Source: Oscheius tipulae (Eukaryota > Nematoda > Chromadorea > Rhabditida > Rhabditidae). From it: 64,000 nucleotides of DNA. The stretch is from assembly GCA_037178975.1 (NCBI GenBank), contig JASJZH010000002.1, positions 6,871,501 to 6,935,500 of the forward strand, written 5' to 3'. The first letter of the stretch is position 1, and each line of letters opens with the position of its first letter. The notes below the pieces were generated by a model. It saw only the letters and a program-made list of their open reading frames with translations, searched no databases and had not been told where the DNA came from. This document shows, in pieces, positions 39,588 to 51,789 of this stretch. A program made the translations under genes and the position numbers.

Positions 39588-42500
39588 TTAAATTAGGAAC
39601 TTGACACGGCAGAGATAGCGGTGCAGGACTTGGTCAGAGTCGTAGACGATGAACTCGTTGTAGTACAGGTAGCTTCCAGCATCACCACTCGTCTCCGTGC
39701 ACCTTATGGACTTGCCGAGCGGGATGGTGTAGCCCTGAAAGACAGCCTGTAGTCTCTGTCTCTGTCTTTCTGTCTCTTTGTCTTCCTGTCTGAACACACA
39801 TCTGGATGCAGATAATCCTCTTCCGGATTCGGGTAATTCTTTCCAACGCCCCAGATCGAATTGTACTGGGTATCCTCGGAAGTTAGCCCGCCACTGCCTC
39901 CCCAGGTGTGCTTCTTCATCTCTCCCAGGGCCACCTCACAGAGCAGCAGGTAGCCGACATTCTCATCCTCAACCTGAAATGCGGTTATAAGTCTAGGGAA
40001 TCCATCAATTTGAAACATAGTAAGAAACACAGGAGTTAGAGACAGTTAGAAGCATGCAGTTTTTCAGAGGGTAAACGAACGAGACGGTCGGCATCTGACT
40101 GCTTCTGTTGTTGTCCGGCTCTAGCGGCCTGAATACGGGCAGCTCTAGCTGTCTGCAAGTCTAGCAAAAGCTGGCGATGATGGCAGGGTCGGCAGCAAAT
40201 ATGGGTAAGTTAAAGGGCATTACATGTCTGACGCGACAGTAGCCGGCCGATTTAGAGATCATGTCCGCGAAATAGACTCCTTGACCGAAGGCGTGTCCTG
40301 TCTGAATTCATCTCGGTACAGCTCCCATTATGAAACCTGCTTGGAGGGCATCCGGAGGAGCGATCTTCAGGCCCTGCATGAGAATCCCCGGATAGTTCTG
40401 AATCGGAGAGCCATGCCAGAGCAGCTTGCGGTTGGGGAAAGTTATCTTGAAATTGGCAGCATCGCCGTAACGATCGAGACGGATCAACTCAAAGAAAATG
40501 ATAAAATTTTGCCTTCTAGAGCTATTAAAACAAAAAATATACAAGTCCGTGACCGAACCCGCGTCCGCTGGATCAGAGAGCACTCTAACCGACTGCGCTC
40601 TAGTTTATTTCCAACGAATAGTAGCACCACAGTTTGAATGGCCGAAGCTTGGCGTTTGCGCACGAAGAAGAAATTTACCCATTTCCCATTTTCTCAGCAT
40701 TTTTCTACTTTCCTATTAGTGTTATAGTATTCTAGGCATGTAAAAACCTACTTGTCACCTAAATTACGTGGAAACCGCAAGATTTAGGCGAACTGAGCTT
40801 CAAACGGCTATTTTCCAGACGAAGACGTTCCTGCGCTCTTTAAACCATAATTTTTCACCCATTTTTGGTTTTATATAGGTATTTACACACACAGAATTCG
40901 AAAATGGGTGCGGAATTACAAAAAGGATACTGAAAACACACGAAAATACATTTTAATTTAGGAATTAGAAAAATTGGCTTTTTGTCGGCACGCAAATCGT
41001 GGCGAGACCCAAATTTTCGTTTTCGGAAAACCTTTAAAGAATGGCCTCAGTGCCGCTATTCATTGGAAACAGACTATATTCGGGTTGGAGCGCGGCTCCG
41101 ATCAGGTGGTTTATCAGCAATTCGTATGCAAAGTACTCACATCAAGCAGTTCAAAGCCCTTGTAGCTGTGAGTGTAGCCGGCTCCGTTGCTGATGTACTG
41201 TGTGATAAGGTTGAAGTCCGAATGGTTGCGAGGGACGACTTCCATCTTCGTCATCAGCTTTTTGTACTGCATGTCGATCGGATCCAGGCCCTTCTCCGCG
41301 GATTCCTGATTGGTCATGCTGAGAATGTGGCTGACGAACTGGATATCTAAGAGGGCGTCGATCATTCTTCGCATTTTCTGTAAGATGGTGAGTCAAGAGA
41401 TAATGGAATGAGTCACAAACCTCAATTTGTTCGTTGCCTGAGAGTATGGTAGGGGTGGCGTTTCCAAAGGTCTGGGGCAGGGTTGAGTAGAATTTGTTGG
41501 AGATCTCCATCAGTTTACTGTGAACTACCTTGCCGGCACTTCCTTGTGCAATCTATAATGGTGTGGGTTAGACAGAGAGACATAGATAGGAAGAGACAGA
41601 AAGATAGACATACCTGCTCGGCAGCCTCATTGAGCAGTCCACTGCCACGAGAGATCTGCAAGGCGGTCAACTTTCCCATCGGCAATCTCTCCAGATCGAG
41701 ACCGTACCCATCCAGAGCCCTCTTGATGTTCTTCACGTTGAAGACCTTCAGCAGAATCTCCTTGATCTCCTGAGGCAGAGTCGACTTTGTTCCAGCCGCA
41801 AACAGGTGGCCGTCAGCTCCACAGATGATGGTTCCGATCTCCGTGTAGTCCATCTCAATGAGCCACATGTAATCGGGCTTGGGGTTGAAAAAGTGCCGCT
41901 CACGCCATTTGTTGCCGGACAGAAACTCAAAGTCGTGCTCGAATTCGGAGGTAGCGTCCTGTAGTTTGTGGAATGTCTCGGAGAAGGTGCTGCCTCGCTT
42001 CGAGCCGATTCGTCCCCAGGAGCGGAACACGTAGTATCTGGAAATGGTCAGATGAGTCATTGTCACTGTCAAAAACTTACATCTCCCTATCATCATCTTT
42101 CAGAAGCTGCATTTTGAAGTAGCTGTTCCTATTGGTCGCGATGCAGGTTTGACACAGGGTGATTGCGTACAGGTCCTCTGAAAGCTGTACTTTGATAAGG
42201 CTAGTGAGAACTTACGTCTGTCAGTTCTCACGACATGAACCTCATTTCCATTTGGGAATTCCTTGTCGATGACAATACCTCTCTTGACTATCACTCTGGC
42301 CGTCTTGTCTTCCGGCTTAGTGCCCCACATGCACTCCGGGTTCGGCATGTTGACGAAGGCTGTGGCCGATTGATCCTTCAAGAACTGTTCGTACATTTGT
42401 CTAAAATGTTAGTATGAGACTGTCTCTGTCTCGGCCTAACCTTTCGGGAGACTTTTGCTTGGCCTTAATGGTATAGGTTTCCGAATAGCGATCTCCGACG

Positions 42501-43087
42501 CTTACGGACGAACTTCTCTTTGTGGGCGGTTCAACTTCTTCTTCGGCATCGGTCAATGCCTCCTCCGCATAGTCCTCCGTCTCTGAGTAGTCATCGAAGT
42601 ACTCTTCCTCGTCCGTCATCTGGCTGGACTGACAGTTTGTAAGAAGGATTTCCTTGTGTTCCGACGAGATCTCAGAGAATCCGAGGATCTCAGTCACTTT
42701 TCCTTGGAACTTGTGCTCGTAGAATAGACAGAGGAAATGGAAGTTCAAGGTGGAGCTGACGCAGATTGTGACATCCGAGCTGTCTATCGTCTCTGTGCAC
42801 TTCGCACAGATACTAGAAAAAATAGGTTAAAAAGATATAGAGAAGAGAACTCACACTTCTTTGTCGAAGTATCGAACGGCCAGCTTGTTGTACTCCGTCG
42901 GTAGCATGGCCGCATAGTTCTTGATCAGGACGGCTTCGATCTGACAGTCATCTTCGCTTGTCTGGAAGATGAGAATGTGAGACAAAGACACAGAGAGACA
43001 GAGAAACAGAGAGAGAAAGAGAGACAGAGAGACAGCGAGATAGAAAGATACAGAGACAAAGAGACAGTAGCCTACCTGGCAATCCAT
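39588..43087 (-). CDS. PARP1: PARP1-like poly(ADP-ribose) polymerase with one zinc finger
   Basis: Nuclear enzyme that senses DNA breaks and adds ADP-ribose chains from NAD+. Twelve exons, 5' to 3': 43087-43076, 42961-42855, 42812-42441, 42400-42216, 42177-42081, 42037-41614, 41552-41421, 41377-41141, 40487-40337, 40297-40224, 39973-39800, 39734-39588; phases agree, 703 aa. Domains: one PARP-type zinc finger (about residues 42-100; CAKC .. FHFLC, then GFSEI); acidic linker; WGR domain (YVFRSWGRIG); helical regulatory domain (LPMGKLTALQI); catalytic domain with His (LLWHGSP), Tyr (GVYFADMISKSAGY) and Glu (YYNEFIVYD). Second zinc finger, PADR1 and BRCT are absent, against about 1,000 aa in human PARP1. 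Exon 9 starts after a weak TTTGAG acceptor but aligns perfectly. Confidence 0.92.
40545..40605 (-). repeat. tRNA-like (SINE-like) fragment in a PARP intron
   Basis: On the minus strand: A-box-like GAGCGCAGTCGGTTAGAGTGC-type block (40600-40580) and B-box GGGTTCGGTC (40560-40551). Only four pairs of the anticodon stem form and the T stem does not close. It lies in the 653-nt intron 40488-41140. Confidence 0.4.
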
Positions 43088-44836
43088 GAGCGACAATGTG
43101 TGTGGAGTTGCAACTAATTACCCGTAGTTGAAATCTATACGATTGCAAGTTAGAAACTTGTACGTTTGACAGAACAAGGTTAAAAATAAAGAAGAAAGGT
43201 GCACTTTTTCTGCGGAGTGAGAAATTCAGCAGAAAATCGATACAGATCCCAATCCCCTCCCTCATAATGTAATATGCCGGGTCAGTGTCGCGGCGGTCGC
43301 CGCCGTACGCTGTCGGCTGCCGCAGGAGGGGAGACTATATAGGCGAGGAGAGAAATAGCGTTAGAATGAGAATGCGCGATGAAGGATTTACCATCTTTCG
43401 GCTGAACCGTTGTGATGCCAACTTTTCACCTGCTGAGCGTTTTTGTTGTTTTTTGATTTTGCTATTTTTAGTAAACTAAAGATTGGTTGGAACTGTATAG
43501 GTTCTCAACCACTGTTTTTCGTGTCTATCCTCAACTTGGACAGTCTACAAAAAGTAGAGTTATTAACTTCAGCTACTTATGCCTGGTAACTGGGAAGCTA
43601 ATTTTGAATATTTCTCAAAGTAAACTGTTTAGACATATGGTAAGGTTTGGTCAGGGGATAGTCATTGACCAGGAAGATACGCTTAGTACTCAAGGGAGTG
43701 GTTGTCTCCATGTGTCTGATACCATAAAACATTAGACAGAGCTAGAAAAGTCCTAACAACTTTTGGAGGAAATAGGCAAGACATATTCTTTCGTTCTCAA
43801 CTGTTAAACCCCCAATGTACGAGATATTGATTTTTCAGTCTAACAGAATCTTTCAATGTTGTGGAACTAACCGAATAAGGCCTACTCTTACGAGAAGAAC
43901 ATGAACACAAAACAAGTAAACCCTAGACAGTCTATTTTTCGAAACTTGTCATAGATGCATTCGATATACTAGGACTAGTCGCCAACACTCCTGGGGGAAC
44001 GACACAGTGCTCTTTTTTTGCAACTTGAACTGTTTAACTCTTTTCTAACTGGTCCTGCCAAAACCTGTCAAGGATGACACTTAACAGAAAGGCTACAAAC
44101 ACTGCCAACTTGACACGCGTCGCACATCTTTTACAAAATGTTGACAATAGCACTCCTTCAAATACTGTAGCGGATTCTGAAACGGTGTAGAGAGACTCAT
44201 AAAGTAGTTGCAGTGCCCGAAAATGGGACTTAAAATTGTTGAAAATTGGAATTGGTCTTATTGCTGAACCTAATGAAACCAGGGTATGCTGGACGGACGA
44301 GGCATTACTCGTAAAATACATCCTGTTGCCTTCCAAAAGGGCAAATATTGAGAAAGAACGTCAGAGGAAAGGCCTCTAAACACTGTCTAATGCACAGTTC
44401 AATCAATGACATCCAGAAGATGGAGCACAGCCATCATAATTTAGACCATTGATGCTGTGATTCGGCTATCACGCGGTCAAGAATAGAGCACAATGATGAC
44501 TGTTTCGGACTGCAGACTGCTGCTGGCCGGGCGCTTCTGGGAAAGTATTGCGAATTGTTCCATGTGAAATGAGCAGATCAACGATACAAAGTATCTGTTC
44601 AAGGACTGTCGAATTAGACTCCAATACACCAAATGTTCATTATTAAGAGCAAACCGGATGCTGTTGCAAAAGTATATAAAGCAAAAGAAGTGCGACACCA
44701 AGAGGCGAACAGTAACTACAGTCTCTAGCTTTGAACTCCTTTTGATGGCACTGCTTTGGGGGGACGAATGGAGGGAAATAAATATACATTGGTTTGGAAG
44801 GCCTGAGAGACTGTGACCCGGAAGATTTGAGAGAGA
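43088..44836. other. Intergenic region, no gene recognised
   Basis: About 1.7 kb upstream of PARP. Open frames of up to 100 codons occur on the minus strand (44034-44336) but lack splice context and recognisable content. Confidence 0.5.
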
Positions 44837-45330
44837 TCAGAAGCCGGAAGGCGACGCTGCCAGAGCGGGAATGAGATGGGAGAGGAGGACTGCCAGTTCG
44901 CGGGTTTGACGGCGTTCGGCCTGCTCACGGAGTTCTCTTGCGGTGCGAGTTAGGTTTTCGACCTGGAAATGAGAGTTTTGAGAGAAACAGAGAGTCATAG
45001 ATACAGATAGACAGAGAGACAGAGACAGTAACTGACCTGATCAATACAGTACGCCCCATCTTCCAGAGCCGCTCTCCGTTCAGCCTTCAGACTCCGGAAC
45101 TCTCTCTCGTACTCTTCAATCTCCAGATCAAATTCCCGGTCGACCCTGGCTCGAATCTTTCGTCGCAGTTGGACCTTTTTAACCCTCCGAGTCACAGACT
45201 TGGCCTTCAGTCTTCTCCGGTCCTTCAGAGCCATCAGACTCTTCGAACAGCCAGCTCGACCGCGTTTTTTGCCCATCTTTCTGGAAGCCGGAACAGTCGA
45301 GGACGACAAAGAAGTCGAAGCTTTGTTCAT
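44837..45330 (-). CDS. Small basic coiled-coil protein, family unknown
   Basis: Two exons, 45330-45037 and 44962-44837, phase 0, 139 aa. A Ser/Thr-rich start is followed by a strongly basic region (KDRRRLKAKSVTRRVKK, about residues 36-52) and a long charged coiled coil (FDLEIEEYEREFRSLKAERR, then LTRTARELREQAERRQ). The end is LAVLLSHLIPALAASPSGF. The basic region before a coiled coil recalls a DNA- or RNA-binding protein, but the classic bZIP spacing is not met. A TATATTTCAG acceptor lies 15 nt before the ATG. The intron carries AGACAG hexamers. Confidence 0.72.
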
Positions 45331-47027
45331 GGAGCAGTGTCTCCCTGAAATATAGTTAGTAAGATGGAGAAAAAGGTTAGGCCAAAAAATTCTAAAGTAA
45401 CTCAGGAGAGAAAGACTACGGTAGACTGACGAAGATACGAATCATTGCGTCGGCAGGAGGCACGTCGCGAGACCTTTTTAAACGAAACGTTTCGCAAAGA
45501 CGAAACATTTCGTCGGATGACGGATAAGTGTAGGGGGGATACTGTAGGAATGAATCGTTGATTGGTACAGTAATCTCGGCAGTTTGGAAGCTCCGGAAGC
45601 GTATCAACATAATTTCCAGTTTTGTAAAAGGGTAAACAACTACCTTCTCTAGCTAATGAAAAAGTTATTCGTATCTCTTCAATAAAATGGAGCTACTCGG
45701 TAGGAAGGGGCCTATCGTAACCAAATTGTTTCGGCCGATCAGATAGTCACATTCTTGCAGTAAAAAGTAAAGGGCCCAGACGATTCCGAAAGATTCGAAT
45801 GATCACTAGAGATGGTTCCAAACTTGCCCCAGCCTTTTTTTGATGCCGGGAACCTCTCTTCAGTTTTCCCTAGTCATGGCCATGTTGTTACAGTCTCCCT
45901 CGGACTTCCCACTGTCATTCCTCAGCTTCCAGTCTGTCTCTTCCATCTGCACCTTACGTTCCAAAGCTATGAACCTTTTTCAGGAACGCCTTCTACGGTA
46001 GCTTGAACTTGACTCTGAAGACCGGATCGGTCACCAATTATGTTGTCATTATGGGGGACTATACCTCGACCTATAACATCTGCTGTTTGATCTGACTTTC
46101 CCTATCTTAGAAGTCTATCTTGATGTCGTGATGTACCGTGATGTCAGAAGACTACCATAACCCGACTCTATGAACTGGCAGTCGCAAGAGGTAGACTGGA
46201 AGCATGTTGTTAACAATAGCAGTGTGGTGGCCATGCAAAACTCCATACGTATGTGGATGAACTACTCTTACGTCAAATTATTGCAGTCTGTGAAAGGTTG
46301 GCAAAGTCTGATAGATACCAGACTGCGCACCAACTCTCTTACGCCAGTTTCATGGTAGACGAGAGTTGATGCTGAGCCTGTTACCTGTACTACTGTAGTC
46401 GACCTACTGTAGATTGTCGGTCGACTCTGGATCTATTTGTTGAGTTACCATACCCATGAACTAGTACACAGACTCCCAGACATCCAGTAGGACACTAGAC
46501 CCACCTTTACTGGTCGACGGCACGACGTGAACCTCTGTCTCCTGGATCTCTTGTACGTACACAACTGCAGCCATGATTGGACTTGAACCCTGAGAGTCGT
46601 GTTAACGGAACACCCGTCTGAATAGGATGAAGGAACGCGTTAAGCGTGCGACAAGCACCACATAATCCATCAAGAAGACACAAGAAAGAGAGTAACAATT
46701 TTATTTGTGGAAGCACAACATTTAATACGGTAAACTGACCTGCTCTGTCTCTCGGCCCGGCTGGGTCGTGTCCGGGAATTGGGCCCGGAGTGGACATCCT
46801 CATCGAAAAAAGGTTTTTTTTTCGACTACGTCCGACCTCGTCAGAGGTGCGTTCCCCTAAGACTCGAGGGCCTAAAGGAACGACACTTGGCCCGCACTCT
46901 GAGAGAGTGGACCGGGAAGACTATGGAACCTGCAGTAGAGGGATTATAACAACACGGATAGAAGAAAAAAAGCCTCCTCTTACCGATACTCAGGCATTAA
47001 CGATATATACTTTTTTGGATTACTGAG
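45331..47027. other. Intergenic region, no gene supported
   Basis: Contains the paired palindrome described separately. No frame here has convincing splice sites. A 64-codon minus-strand frame (45610-45416) is tidy but unsupported. Confidence 0.45.
45483..45512. promoter_or_regulatory. Pair of CGAAAC-type palindromes upstream of the coiled-coil gene
   Basis: A perfect 12-bp palindrome CGAAACGTTTCG (45483-45494) and a near-copy CGAAACATTTCG (45501-45512) lie 18 bp apart, 150-180 bp upstream of the start codon at 45330. Confidence 0.4.
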
Positions 47028-48161
47028 TTAAAAGAAGTCGCTCAGGCCGTGGGACGGCTGCTGACAGAGGAGAGGATCTTCCCTGGCTTGACGGCAAGCC
47101 ACGGCTCGGTCTCGGACTCGCTGGTTGCAGGTCTCACAGATCTGAAAAGGGACTTAGGGTTGACAGAGACGGTACAGTACCTCAATCTGGACACGACCAC
47201 CGGATATGTGAAGACAGACACCGCCTTCGGAGGGAGTTTGACTGGGAGAACCACCGCCAATACTGGCCACGATGGCTGCGATCTGGTTGTCCTGAAATAG
47301 GAGAAAGTTACTGTGAGAGTCAGGATTCACTGTTACTGTCGCTGTTACTGCCTCAAAATCGATAAGAGACAATCGCAACCGCTTTTCACAGTACTTACTT
47401 TGTTCATAACGGATCTCAGCGAGACCATCTCCTTCTCCAAATTTTGTAGGTGCAGCTTCAGTGCCTTGTTCTGTGTGATTAGGTTCTTGTTCTCAGCGAT
47501 CAGCTCCCGGTTCCTGTCAACCAACAGCTTGGACTCTTCTTTCTTCGTGGCACGGTAGTTTCTAAAAGCTCAATGGTTTTCTATGTCATAAAGTTGAAAA
47601 AACTCTCCTGAGAGCACAACTACGTTGTGAGACCCATTTACTTGACTATCACCGCCCATACCCTAACCCATTATATTCGCTCCTGGCTTGTTGCTTGTCT
47701 CCTAACCCAAAAAGTTCCACAAGTTGATGCGCAGCGTACTTCTCTTTACAAATCTTTGCATGAGTTGGTGCTCAGCGTATGCATTTACCCGAAAGTTGGT
47801 GCGCAGCTCCCAATTCCCCCTACCCAACAAACCTGGCATAGTCAGCCATCTTGCTAGTCGAGGTAGCCTTATTCGGCCTTCCTATCTTCGTCTTCACGCT
47901 TTCCTCCGACGGACTGGGGCTGTACATCCGCGTATAAGGATTCTTGCCAGCTGCGGATCTCACGGGTCTCTTCATCGGTCCCGGGCTGTTGTAGTCTTCA
48001 AGAGGCTCTTGGAAGTCCGGATAGTTATGGGAGAGTGAAGGGACACTGTTGTAGTCCTCCTCCTTGACATAGTCATGGATCTGGTCGAAACTGGTAGCGG
48101 GCTGGCCATACCATCCATTGTCTATGTCACACAGAGGGCTCGACTCCTGGTAGTAATCCAT
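47028..48161 (-). CDS. bZIP-like transcription factor with an atypical basic region
   Basis: Four exons, 5' to 3': 48161-47833, 47561-47399, 47291-47181, 47141-47028; phases agree, 238 aa. The N-terminal half is acidic, Tyr/Ser/Pro-rich, like an activation region. The segment from about residue 92 is basic (KTKIGRPNKATSTSK .. YARNYRATKKEE) and runs into a leucine zipper with heptad Leu/Asn/Met (LIAENKNLITQNKALKLHLQ). The canonical Asn-x7-Arg of the basic region cannot be placed exactly, so DNA binding may be altered. The C-terminus has scattered cysteines (CETCNQR .. ACRQ). A CCGTTTCAG acceptor precedes the ATG by about 22 nt. Subfamily (CREB, C/EBP or ATF4-like) not assigned. Confidence 0.68.
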
Positions 48162-48459
48162 CTTGGGCCAAGATTTGAGGGTCCTGAAACGGAAAAATAA
48201 GCATAAGTAGCTCAAAAAGGGTTGTAAAAGAGAGGGAAATTCAAGGAGATTGGCCTAAAAACTGTCCAGGGTTACACCCCTTGCGAAAATCTACGAAACT
48301 GCCGTGGGTCAGACGAGAGACAGTCCTTTAAATCGCATTGGGTCAGCTGTCAATTTTTCTATTCAAATGGGAGTTTCTCTCAGTTTCTCGAGTTTGAAGT
48401 TTAGTTTTATGATTCTTACTGTTTACGTGTCTCTTTAAGAAAATTGTGATTTTTAGGAG

Positions 48460-51212
48460 ATGAGAACAAACAAGGGAAATCGGAACAAGGGACCGGCTCC
48501 GGTAGCAGCGGTCTCGGACACTGTCTGCTACTGGTAAGTTGACATAAATTCTTTTTTTTCGGAGTTTTCCCTACCTTTGCGACAAGTGCCTTACATATGT
48601 TAGTGCTTCTGTCTTGTGATTCTGACGTGCCACAGAAGAATTCTATCATAACTTTCTGTATGTCGATTCATGGTTTGCCAGAAAGGAGCCTATCCTGTCA
48701 GTTGGCAAAATGCCAACTGACAGGATAGGCTAGTTCCAGCCATGTCAAAGTTCCATCTTGTCAATTTGTCAAGGCATGTCATGTCAAACTGTATTGTCTC
48801 AGTCTGTCGTTCAATCTCCCACTTTCAGCAATGGACAGCGAGACCTCAACGTGCTAGAAGTTTTTTGTACTGGCTGCTCCAAATGGTTTCATGCCAACTG
48901 TCTTCGGGATATGAAGGAGTTGTAAGACTTTTTACTATTCTCCTTTCAAGACCGCCTAATTTCAGCTACGGAGTATGCTTCATGGTCTGCTACGTGTTCA
49001 CATGTAAGGATTGTAGCCCGACAAAGACAGAATCGTGGATTCCGAAGCAAGCCAGTGAGTTTTTGAGGTCTCTCTCACTCTCTATCTCTCTGTCTCTCAC
49101 ACTCCCACCTTCAGGTTTCTCCCACATGGCCATCACCGTTCTGGCCAATCTCACAGCCGAGACTCTGAAAGCCGAAGGACGCCTGAATGTAAATTCCGGA
49201 GAAGGAGACCCGGTCTACTTTGGGCTCTACGAAAAGATCCTACCCTACTTTGACAACAACTGGGAGAACCTGACCTCGATGCCCAGAAGAGCCAAGAACA
49301 CTTGGCATCAGACCCTACAGAAGGCTTTGGCGAAAGAAACGGGACTCTTTAGAGTGGGTTGAGATCTGAACCAATACTACAGGAGATTTCAGGCAAAGCC
49401 AGGCGATGAAAACAGTTTCTGCCTTGTGGAGCCATTGGTGGACATTGGACCGGCTAACGAGGCTGTCAAATCGGTAAATCTCTTGTTATTTTTTTCAACT
49501 CGTTCTCAGATTGGAAAGAAAACGACGACAGAAAAGACAAAAGAGAATCTCTCTACCACCCTGGTCAATTCCTCTCCCTCTGAACGGACTCCAGTTGATG
49601 TGGACGACGGTCCGAAGACACGAGGAGCCAGTAAGAGAAGGAATGCAGATGTGGGAGGAGGAAACACAACAAAAAAGCCGAAACTGTAAGTGGTATAAGA
49701 AAGTGAGACGAAGAGACAGAGAGATAGAGAGGCAGTGACTGAACCCCTTTGTTTTCAGTGCTGCCGACTACTCCGTTGCCAAATTTGCCGGTCTGGACAG
49801 TCCAGTAGACATACCTTTCAACAAGGAAGGGTACAGGTACTTCCTGGTAGAGAGAGACCCTAACGTCTCTGAAAAGTGAGTCTGAATCCCAAAATTTCTC
49901 AAAAATTCGGTTCAGAGCTTGGGGAGAGGAAGACGAGTCGACTGCCAGAGCGATTCCGTCCCACATGTATCGTATCGTCACTACGAATTCTATTACACTG
50001 TCTCCGAATGACAGGGCTTATCAGGTTAGAGTCCTCTTTTTCTATTCCACTACCCATTTTCAGTTGAGAGTCAGTGATGACCAGCTCACCGTGACCGGCT
50101 TCGAAGGATACTGTGTCGCCAAGGGGACACATTCCGTCTCGAAGGGTACCTGGTACTACGAAGTAAATTTCATGAAACAGCCGCCAAATACCCATGTCAG
50201 GATAGGATGGAGTAGAGGACAAGGTAAGGATCTCTATCTCTGTCTCTATCACTGCCTCTTTCTCTCTCCATTCCTTTTTTTGCAGCCCCCGTCCAAGCCT
50301 GTGTCGGCTACAACAAGTTCTCCTACGCCTGGCGCTCTCTTAAAGGAACCAAGTTCCATGACGCCAAGGGTAAAACCTATTTTCCATCTGGATTCAAGGT
50401 AGAGCCTTTCTATTCTTTCTCAAATTTCACCACTTCAGGAAGGCGACGTCCTCGGCCTCCAGATCCACATCCCACACGACATTCACCATCCTGAGGTTTC
50501 CTCCAAAGATTACCTTCCTCCAGCTAGAAAAGAATGCCACTTGATCAACTTCAAGCACAACTACTTTTACGAGGCCCAGGATGACTTCAATGTGGCTCTG
50601 AAGGCATTGAAGGAGGTTCCTGGAAGCAAGGTAGGGTGAATCGCCATCATTGAACTGAAGACCACAGCTGGTTTTACGGCTTTAGGGCAGAAGACGGAAC
50701 TTTCAAAATTTTCGATGTTTTGCAAAGTGGTGGTGGAGGTTAAGGGATACAACTTTCCTACAACTTTACAGAACGTCACTAAGATACAGCGTCTTGTTGT
50801 CAAAAAACCGCTGCAAAGATATCCATGTTTTCGCAATATGACTTTTTGAATTCCTTGGCTGAGTGTCCTACGCTGTCACGTTATATCAGGCTCACAAAGT
50901 CCCGTAGAAATTTTTTTTAAAGGAATGTTTCAGATCGAATTTTTCCTCAACGGGAAGTCCTGTGGAGTCGCCTTTGAAGACATCTACAGGGGCTTCTACT
51001 TTCCTGCAGTCTCTCTCTTTGGACGTAAGTCGTATTGTCTCGCCCGTATCATATCGGTTTTAGCCGCTACGATTCGAGTAAACTTTGGTCCAGCACTGAA
51101 ACATCTTCCGAAAGGAGCCCGAGCAATGTCCGAGAGGCCTCAAGAGGTCCACTTCGAGCAGACCCTGAGCGATATTATGCACTTGATGGAGCATAATCAA
51201 GTCTACGAATAA
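48460..51212 (+). CDS. ash2: ASH2/ASH2L, core subunit of H3K4 methyltransferase complexes
   Basis: Chromatin protein that, with WDR5, RbBP5 and DPY30, stimulates MLL/SET1 methylation of histone H3 Lys4. Thirteen exons: 48460-48533, 48829-48921, 48966-49054, 49115-49353, 49393-49473, 49510-49685, 49759-49875, 49916-50024, 50064-50223, 50286-50398, 50439-50630, 50934-51024, 51064-51212; phases agree, 560 aa. N-terminal PHD-like/winged-helix module ([36 protein letters not shown]); Lys-rich linker ([17 protein letters not shown], a likely nuclear signal); SPRY domain ([47 protein letters not shown]). A TTTTAG acceptor lies 4 nt before the ATG. Confidence 0.95.
48687..48731. repeat. Perfect 21-bp hairpin in ASH2 intron 1
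   Basis: Two exactly complementary 21-nt arms (48687-48707 and 48711-48731; left arm begins AGCCTATCCTG) flank a 3-nt AAA loop within the intron 48534-48828. Confidence 0.9.
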
Positions 51213-51789
51213 TAATACTCATGCTCATTTTACTGAACGTGTATATTTAATATTTTGCTTGTCGTCTTGAAGTAAAGAGTATGTAAAGAGTGTTTCGGTA
51301 TAGTGGACATTGTTGGCTTAATGACCATTCGGATTTTTAACTTTTAATTGAATTAATGTGCAGCTGCATTGTAGATCTTACAATTTTCGACAATACGCTG
51401 TCTATCGTATTGTGGCCTTTTTCTTTTCTATTTCCCATAACCTCTTTTCGGCTACTATACTTGTGCCCTCGGACCGCTCAGCGATCTGTACCGACCCGCT
51501 TAGAGATCTCCCTTCTGCAGATCGCATTTAGTTCACAACACTTGACTTACAATTGGCGGGAACAGAACTGAAGGCGGATCAGAGTTCGGGGCCACGAGTT
51601 TTTGGACCGAAATGCTTCAAACTTGAACCACACGAAAACCAGACCGGGACAAAGGCTGGTTGATCGGTTCGAACTTACTTATATGCCAGACACAGCAGCC
51701 ACAAATATTGGGTCCGATCGATCACCGGCCGTTCAAACTTTTCATCTTTCGCTTAGAACTTTTGCTCCTTCAACTTCCAAATCATTCAG
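51213..51789. other. Intergenic region between ASH2 and the Nup88-like gene
   Basis: No gene seen. It ends in a CATTCAG acceptor that abuts the next start codon. Confidence 0.5.

Noticed and set aside
40298-40336. In-frame stop within the PARP catalytic domain, at first a sign of a broken gene
   Set aside because: A canonical 39-nt GT-AG intron (GCAG|GTTTCA .. CAGACAG|GA) removes it and gives an exact family alignment.
46560-46640. Possible tRNA on the minus strand (GGGTTCAAGTCC B-box)
   Set aside because: The T stem, anticodon stem and acceptor stem do not pair; no functional tRNA structure could be built.
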